Shown here: piece by piece, positions 7,247 through 11,294 of the stretch
Layout: every line of letters begins with the position of its first letter
Position numbering within the stretch: position 1 is the stretch's first letter
NCBI GenBank assembly: GCA_022701965.1
Contig: JAKONL010000503.1
Span: 1-11,294, forward strand
Reading direction: 5' to 3'
Length of the DNA stretch: 11,294 nucleotides
Origin: Burkholderiaceae bacterium
GTDB taxonomy: Bacteria; Pseudomonadota; Gammaproteobacteria; Burkholderiales; Burkholderiaceae
Program-made: the position numbers and the translations under genes
The notes under the pieces: generated by a model
The model's database searches: none
What the model saw: the letters and a program-made list of their open reading frames with translations, nothing else
What the model was told of the DNA's origin: nothing

Positions 7247-7664
7247 GAATGAAGGATTCGACATACGGGCGCACGCCGCGCCGCGCCTGGCATTCTCGCC
7301 CCGATCCCTGCGGCATCCGGAGCGAGCGAAGTCAGCCGGCATCCCGAGTTAGTTTCCACCCCGACGCGCCTGGATGGTGGGCGAACCATCGCTGATCGCA
7401 CCTGGGTGAAACGCATGACGTAATTCGCACTTTCCCAATGTGCAACCTTTAGTTTTAAAAATTCGAACCCATTCAGGACCAAATTGCGCTAGATTTCGTC
7501 GCAATTCCAACAAAGTGTTTCTTCTGTCCGTCGGTCTTGCCGTGGCAAGTCGCAGATGGCCTGCAGAGATGCATAACAGGGCCGACAGGCGCCATGACAT
7601 ATCCCGACAGGCAGCCCGCGATGACTGCGGCTTCACGACCTTCGCTCGATGGCGGGAGGCGCAC
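7247..7664. other. Gene-poor, locally AT-rich region upstream of the acyltransferase gene
   Basis: About 400 bp between the divergent receiver and acyltransferase genes. Its centre (about 7415-7515) is markedly richer in A and T than the surroundings, with a run TTTTAAAAATTC at 7453-7464. An imperfect palindrome runs from TTCGCAC (7424-7430) to GTGCAA (7440-7445). On the minus strand TTGCAC and TACGTC are 17 bp apart, a weak promoter candidate for the receiver gene. Open frames here lack ribosome-binding sites and family resemblance. It is most simply a divergent regulatory region, possibly with a longer untranslated leader for the acyltransferase. Confidence 0.4.
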
Positions 7665-8843
7665 ATGAACAGCCCCCTTCCGGCGGATCGCGGACTCAGC
7701 GCGGATCGCACCTACTACACCATGACATTCCTGCGCGCATTCGCCGCGCTCTGGGTGGTGGTGACGCACTGCATGATCTGGGGTGGTTCGTACTGGCACT
7801 GGCTACCGAATCCGAAACTGGCGGTCGACCTGTTCATGATGCTTTCCGGCTTCGTGATGACGGCATCCACCGGCTGGGCGCCAGACGCCAAGTCGCCACG
7901 CGATTTTTCCTGGGGCAAGTTCTGGCTGCGCAGGTTCTTCCGCATCGCTCCTGCCTACTACCTGTCGCTGTTGTGCGCCGTGCTGTTCAGTCACTACTAC
8001 CTGACCGGTTATCAGCAATTCCGGGAACTCGACCCCCAGCGCTGGGCCAGCGACACGAACTACGCGCCGATGCTCATCCACTACACGGGACAGAACATCC
8101 TGCTGCACCTGAGCTTCCTGTTCGGCATGATGCCCGCCTACTCGTGGTCCACGTTCCTGCCGGACTGGAGCCTGAGCCTGGAGATGCAGTTCTACGCCGT
8201 GTTTCCGCTGCTCATCCTGGTCATGCGCCGTTTCGGAATGATGCGCGTCGCCATCGTCCTCGCCGTCGTGGCCTGGCCCTTCATTCCGATCCTGCGGCCC
8301 CTGTGGCAGGAACCGTCGCTGCTCCTGTTCAAGCTCGAAACCTTCATGGCGGGGATGCTGGCGTTCACGGCCGTGTCGGCCAGGCCCCTTCACGCATTGG
8401 CGTTGTTCGTCACGGGTTGCGCACTGATCAAGCTCGATCCGTCCAGCGCGTGGCGGTCGTATGTCATCTACGGCGTGCTGTTCATGGGCGCGCGCTTCGA
8501 GCATGCCAACCGCCTGCCGTCGATGCTGATGCGTTGGCTGCAGGGAAGCTGGGTCCGCTTCGCGGCGGACACGTCCTACAGCGTCTACCTCTTCCACGGC
8601 TTCTTCATCTCGGGCTTCGGACTGATCCTTGCCCATGGCTGGCTGACCGACCTGAGCCCGTTCGCACGAGTGGCCGCGATGATCGCGCTCGTGGTTCCAG
8701 GTGTCTATGCATCGTCCTATCTCGTGATGCGGTGGGTCGAGATGCCCGGGATAACGTTCGGCAAATGGCTGACCCGAAGAAAGACTGGTCTTTCGCCGAC
8801 GCGAAACGAACACATGACCACGGCTCAGGTCGAGCGCCCCTGA
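7665..8843 (+). CDS. Acyltransferase 3 (OafA/YrhL-type) membrane protein
   Basis: 392-residue multi-pass inner-membrane O-acyltransferase of PF01757, a family that transfers acetyl or other acyl groups to cell-surface polysaccharide, lipid or small-molecule acceptors. ATG 7665 is chosen because GGGAGG (7654-7659) lies five bases upstream and the protein then begins just before the first membrane helix; the open frame extends further upstream without such a signal. Family marks: Arg24 and His35 in the first helix (FLRAFAALWVVVTH), the invariant-type DLFMMLSGFVM (55-65), the basic RRFFRIAPAYY (89-99), WSLSLEMQFY (168-177, where WSLSVEEQFY is usual) and SYSVYLFHGF (304-313). About ten hydrophobic segments are visible. 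No glycan-synthesis genes are nearby, so the acceptor is unknown. A hairpin follows the stop. Confidence 0.9.
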   Translation: MNSPLPADRGLSADRTYYTMTFLRAFAALWVVVTHCMIWGGSYWHWLPNPKLAVDLFMMLSGFVMTASTGWAPDAKSPRDFSWGKFWLRRFFRIAPAYYLSLLCAVLFSHYYLTGYQQFRELDPQRWASDTNYAPMLIHYTGQNILLHLSFLFGMMPAYSWSTFLPDWSLSLEMQFYAVFPLLILVMRRFGMMRVAIVLAVVAWPFIPILRPLWQEPSLLLFKLETFMAGMLAFTAVSARPLHALALFVTGCALIKLDPSSAWRSYVIYGVLFMGARFEHANRLPSMLMRWLQGSWVRFAADTSYSVYLFHGFFISGFGLILAHGWLTDLSPFARVAAMIALVVPGVYASSYLVMRWVEMPGITFGKWLTRRKTGLSPTRNEHMTTAQVERP

Positions 8844-8859
8844 TCGAAATCAGTTGTGC

Positions 8860-8881
8860 CGATTTGCGCGAGCGCAGATCG
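8860..8881 (+). terminator. Hairpin downstream of the acyltransferase gene
   Basis: CGATTTGCG (8860-8868) pairs with CGCAGATCG (8873-8881), including one G-U pair, around a CGAG loop, 17 bases after the stop codon. The 9-bp stem suits a terminator, but no T-run follows, so it may instead protect the 3' end or act with Rho. The G-U pair makes it stronger on the + strand transcript. Confidence 0.35.
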
Positions 8882-8959
8882 GGCATCGACTCGTGGATTC
8901 GGAAATCTGGAAATATTGCAGGGCAGGCGCCGAATCGGCCTGAAACCCTCGTTTGTCGT

Positions 8960-9034
8960 TGGTGGGCGGTCCAGGTTTCGAACCTGGGACCCCAGCAGTG
9001 TGAATGCTGTGCTCTACCCCTGAGCTAACCGCCC
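8960..9034 (-). tRNA. tRNA-Val, anticodon CAC
   Basis: A full cloverleaf can be drawn on the minus strand. The acceptor stem GGGCGGT (9034-9028) pairs with ACCGCCC (8970-8964); the D-arm contains GCTC and GAGC; the anticodon stem CAGCA/TGCTG encloses the loop TTCACAC with anticodon CAC at 9002-9000; the T-arm CCAGG/CCTGG carries TTCGAAA. The discriminator is A (8963) and CCA is encoded (8962-8960). CAC reads GUG, so this is a valine tRNA; GUG is likely a frequent codon in GC-rich DNA. It follows dnaQ by 36 bp with its own probable promoter. Confidence 0.96.
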
Positions 9035-9069
9035 GCATCTGTCGTTCGCCGTCTCCAGCGAAGCCCGCG

Positions 9070-9078
9070 ATTATGCCA
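9070..9078 (-). promoter_or_regulatory. Extended -10 promoter element for tRNA-Val
   Basis: TGGCATAAT on the minus strand matches the extended -10 form TGnTATAAT with a single change in the hexamer. It is followed by a GC-rich discriminator (CGCGGGC), usual for stringently controlled stable-RNA promoters. Transcription would begin near 9063, leaving a leader of about 28 bases before the tRNA. The TAA within the element is the dnaQ stop codon. No good -35 is seen, as is permitted for extended -10 promoters. Confidence 0.5.
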
Positions 9079-9800
9079 CAGCGTTTTCCAGCGGTGCAGC
9101 CAGCTGCCGAAAAATCGTCTTCCCCTTGCTGGACTTGTCGAGCTGGCCAAGCACATCCTGGTGCGCCGACAGTTCCGGCCCGGATGCGGCGATCACCGGC
9201 AGCGTGAAGCTGCTCAAGTCCACGGCGACGACACTGCCGCCCAACGCGGGCTCGTCCGAAACGACATCGATCAGCAACGCATCCTGGCCGCGCGTCAGAT
9301 TGATGTAGACGTCGGCAAGCAACTGGGCGTCGAGCTTGGCGCCGAAAAGTGCGGTTGGAGCGATCGACGCCGAAGCGGTCGCACAGCGCGTCGAGCGAAT
9401 TGCGCTTGCCCGGATACACCATCTTGGCCATGGCCAGCGTATCGGTGATCTCGGAGACGAACGCCTTCAGAGGCGGCAGTCCGATGCGCTCGAATTCCTT
9501 GTTCAGGAACCCGACGTCGAACGCCGCGTTGTGGATGATGAGTTCGGCACCGCGCAGGTAGTCGACGATCTCCTCGGCCGCGGCGGCGAACTTGGGCTTG
9601 TCGCGCAGGAAGTCGGTGGTGAGTCCGTGCACCTTCAGAGCGTCTTCGTGGCTCTCGCGCTCGGGGTTGAAGTAGATGTGCAGGTCGTTGCCGCTGAGCT
9701 TGCGGTTGAGCAGCTCGACGCAACCCAGCTCGATCACGCGGTCGCCGTTGTCCGCGGACAGGCCGGTGGTCTCGGTGTCGAGGACGATCTGGCGCGACAT
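9071..9800 (-). pseudogene. dnaQ: DNA polymerase III epsilon subunit (3'-5' proofreading exonuclease), frameshifted
   Basis: DEDDh exonuclease that proofreads for the replicative polymerase. From ATG 9800 the frame encodes 151 family-like residues: ExoI DTE (Asp8, Glu10), ExoII HNAAFDVGFLN (Asp95) and NSLDALCDRFGVDRSNRT. It then leaves register: after ACT (9350-9348) only TTTC (9347-9344) precedes GGC GCC AAG, where two codons ending in His are expected (family pattern NRTLHGALLDAQ). Good homology resumes in another frame from 9343 (GAKLDAQLLADVYINLT, then GQDALLID resembling the beta-clamp-binding motif) to TAA at 9071. Restoring two bases gives 243 residues, exactly E. coli's length. The lost His is the ExoIII catalytic histidine (His162 in E. 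coli). Without repair, translation runs in the first frame as unrelated residues to 8850. ATG 9800 overlaps the fdx TGA by one base. A sequence error is as likely as a true mutation. Confidence 0.88.
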
Positions 9801-10138
9801 CAGTGGTTTTCCTTCGCGTGGTTGATCGAGTATTTGGGGATCTCGATCGTCACGTCGGTCTGCGCCAGGATCGCCTGGCAGCTCAATCGCGACTGCGGCT
9901 CCAGTCCCCAGGCCCGGTCGAGCAGGTCGTCCTCCGTCTCGTCGGAGGCGTTCAGCGAGCCGAACCCCTCGCGCACGACCACATGGCAGGTCGTGCAGGC
10001 GGCGCTCATCTCGCAGGCATGCTCGATTTCGACATGGTGCTCCAGGAGCGCCTCGCAGATCGACGTGCCGGCGGGCGCCTGGACCTCGGCGCCCTGCGGA
10101 CAGTATTCGGGGTGGGGAAGGATCTTGATCGTGGGCAT
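9800..10138 (-). CDS. fdx: ISC-type [2Fe-2S] ferredoxin
   Basis: 112-residue adrenodoxin-type ferredoxin that supplies electrons for Fe-S cluster assembly by the ISC machinery in the cytoplasm. Cluster ligands are Cys42, Cys48, Cys51 and Cys87 (CEMSAACTTC, then LSCQ), the exact spacing of bacterial Fdx. The start PTIKILPHPEYCP and the acidic helix ASDETEDDLLDRA (64-76) that docks to partners are also typical. It lies 28 bp downstream of hscA, as in isc/hsc operons, with a purine-rich AGAAGAAG 10-17 bases before the ATG. Its TGA shares the A with the dnaQ ATG (TGATG), so dnaQ translation is probably coupled to it. Length and motifs are complete. Confidence 0.95.
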   Translation of the reverse strand: MPTIKILPHPEYCPQGAEVQAPAGTSICEALLEHHVEIEHACEMSAACTTCHVVVREGFGSLNASDETEDDLLDRAWGLEPQSRLSCQAILAQTDVTIEIPKYSINHAKENH

Positions 10139-10166
10139 CTGCTTGCGTGCTTCTTCTGGATTCGAT

Positions 10167-11294
10167 TTAAAGGGATTCGACCTTGCGGCCCGACAGCGCG
10201 CGCGCGATGCCCTGGTTCATGCGTTGCGCCGCGAAGGATTCGGTGCCGTCGGCCAACACCTTGGTGGCCGCCTCGATCGACGCCGCGTCGGTGCCGGAGG
10301 TGCGGGCCGCGTCGAGCGCGGCGAGTTGCGAGTCGATGGCCGCACGTTCCTCGGCGGAGAGCAGCCCGCCGTCGGCGTCGAGCGCGCTGCGCGTCGCGAG
10401 CAGCATCCGCTCGGCGTCGACGCGCGCCTCCACCAGCGCGCGCGCCTGCATGTCCTGCTGCGCGGTCGCGAAGCTGTCCTGCAGCATGGTCGCGATCTGG
10501 TCGTCGGACAGCCCGTACGACGGCTTGACGGTCACGCTTGCCTCCACGCCGCTGCCCTGCTCGCGCGCGCCGACCGACAGCAGGCCGTCGGCATCCACGG
10601 TGAAGGTCACCCGGATGCGCGCCGCGCCGGCGGCCATCGGCGGAATGCCGCGCAGCGTGAAGCGCGCGAGACTGCGGCAGTCGGCGACCAGGTCGCGCTC
10701 GCCCTGTACCACGTGCAGCGCCAGCGCGGTCTGGCCGTCCTGATAGGTCGTGAAATCCTGCGCCATCGCGGTCGGGATGGTCTGGTTGCGCGGCACGATG
10801 CGCTCGACCAGCCCGCCCATGGTCTCGATGCCGAGCGACAACGGAATGACGTCGAGCAGCAGCAGATCGTCGGCACCGCCGTTGCCCGCGAGCTGGTTGG
10901 CCTGGATCGCGGCGCCGAGCGCGACGACCTGGTCCGGGTCGAGGTTGGTCAGCGGCGGTCGGCCGAAGAATCCGGCCACCGCACTGCGCACCTGCGGCAT
11001 GCGGGTCGCGCCGCCGACCAGCACGATGCCCTGGAGCTCGTTCGTCCCGAGGCGCGCGTCGCGCAGCACCTTGCGCACGGCGGCGATGGTCTGGTCGGTC
11101 AACGCCGCGGTCGCACGCTCGAACTCCTCGCGCGACACCGAAACGCGCAGTTCGCCGGCCGCGAGCCCGGCGACGAACTCGACCGACTCGGCATCGGTGA
11201 GCGCTTCCTTGGCGACACGCGCGGCGACGAGCAGCGCGGCGCGGTCGCCATCGTTCCCGGTCGCGATCTGCGAGCCTCGTCCATCCATGACGAA
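10167..11294 (-). CDS. hscA: Fe-S cluster assembly Hsp70 chaperone HscA, N-terminus outside the window
   Basis: ATP-dependent Hsp70 specialised in releasing clusters from the scaffold IscU together with the co-chaperone HscB. The frame is open to the right edge (TTC GTC before an internal ATG at 11288), so 375 C-terminal residues are visible of about 620. The visible part covers the end of the ATPase domain ([33 protein letters not shown]), the interdomain linker [18 protein letters not shown], and the substrate-binding domain with [13 protein letters not shown] and [13 protein letters not shown]. The helical lid follows from [13 protein letters not shown] to the end. It matches E. coli HscA rather than DnaK: the linker, the ALRGIP-type segment and the short tail without DnaK's acidic end are HscA traits. 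fdx follows directly, which confirms the assignment; hscB and iscU probably lie beyond the right edge. Confidence 0.95.
   Translation of the reverse strand, partial: FVMDGRGSQIATGNDGDRAALLVAARVAKEALTDAESVEFVAGLAAGELRVSVSREEFERATAALTDQTIAAVRKVLRDARLGTNELQGIVLVGGATRMPQVRSAVAGFFGRPPLTNLDPDQVVALGAAIQANQLAGNGGADDLLLLDVIPLSLGIETMGGLVERIVPRNQTIPTAMAQDFTTYQDGQTALALHVVQGERDLVADCRSLARFTLRGIPPMAAGAARIRVTFTVDADGLLSVGAREQGSGVEASVTVKPSYGLSDDQIATMLQDSFATAQQDMQARALVEARVDAERMLLATRSALDADGGLLSAEERAAIDSQLAALDAARTSGTDAASIEAATKVLADGTESFAAQRMNQGIARALSGRKVESL

Noticed and set aside
6794..7252. 152-codon + strand open frame
   Set aside because: Antisense to the receiver gene, whose phosphorylation site residues are all in place.
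7803..8813. 336-codon minus-strand open frame
   Set aside because: Exact antisense of the acyltransferase gene, with His/Gln/Arg-rich shadow composition and no recognisable motif.
7649..9028. 459-codon + strand open frame running through the acyltransferase gene into the tRNA
   Set aside because: It overlaps the acyltransferase gene in another frame, and its end is the well-known false peptide read antisense through a tRNA gene (VSNLGPQQCECC).
8850..9343. Long C-terminal extension of DnaQ in its first frame
   Set aside because: It is Arg-rich, unlike any DnaQ, and runs through the tRNA-Val gene. It arises only from the frameshift.
9338..9356. Programmed +1 frameshift in dnaQ at ACT TTT CGG C
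   Set aside because: TTT C could allow a Phe tRNA to slip +1, and the site resembles the UUU CG shift site of influenza PA-X. However, the product would read TFGAKLD and still lack the catalytic His, so a two-base loss explains the data better.
1..11294. CRISPR arrays, insertion sequences, integrases, att sites, toxin-antitoxin or phage-defence modules
   Set aside because: I saw no regularly spaced repeats, transposase or integrase motifs, or recognised defence proteins. The 'phage holin' family name of the YqjE-like protein does not indicate a prophage.

Overview
The window is GC-rich chromosomal DNA, most likely from a betaproteobacterium of the order Burkholderiales. This rests on gene content and protein resemblance judged by eye: a quinone-type PyrD, the hscA-fdx (ISC) pair, a yqjD/yqjE-type membrane pair and a DUF4124-glutaredoxin protein. 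No database search was run. Most of it is ordinary housekeeping sequence, densely packed, with one looser accessory-looking stretch at about 6390-7665.

Layout. The + strand opens with the C-terminal three quarters of an M3 oligopeptidase (prlC, 1-1578, cut by the window edge), closed by a good intrinsic terminator. A secreted DUF4124/glutaredoxin protein follows (1650-2333). It converges on rpiA (2330-3019, minus), the two stop codons sharing one CTAG. rpiA diverges from pyrD (3061-4122, plus) across only about 41 bp. Next comes a run of minus-strand genes, read from high to low coordinates: a stand-alone receiver protein (7246-6875), a small proline-rich protein (6689-6438), an FAD-dependent oxidoreductase of the L-2-hydroxyglutarate oxidase type (6388-5285), a DUF883/YqjD-like protein (5195-4884) and, starting on the very next base, a YqjE-like membrane protein with a YqjK-like tail (4883-4164). 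A + strand acyltransferase-3 membrane protein (7665-8843) lies beyond a roughly 400 bp gene-free region. The right end is a minus-strand unit: hscA (partial, from the right edge), fdx, dnaQ and tRNA-Val(CAC).

How the genes work together. hscA and fdx belong to Fe-S cluster assembly; dnaQ is joined to fdx by a one-base stop/start overlap, and a likely extended -10 promoter for tRNA-Val lies over the dnaQ stop codon. rpiA (pentose phosphate pathway) and pyrD (pyrimidine synthesis) are both nucleotide-supply genes but are divergently transcribed. The YqjD/YqjE pair is probably an envelope or stress-related membrane operon.

The most notable observation is that dnaQ is frameshifted as written. 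At 9344-9347 four bases stand where six are expected, and the missing codon is the catalytic histidine of the exonuclease. Restoring two bases gives a 243-residue protein, the length of E. coli DnaQ. This is either a sequencing or assembly error or a true proofreading-null (mutator) allele. I found no CRISPR array, insertion sequence, prophage or convincing undescribed multi-gene system.
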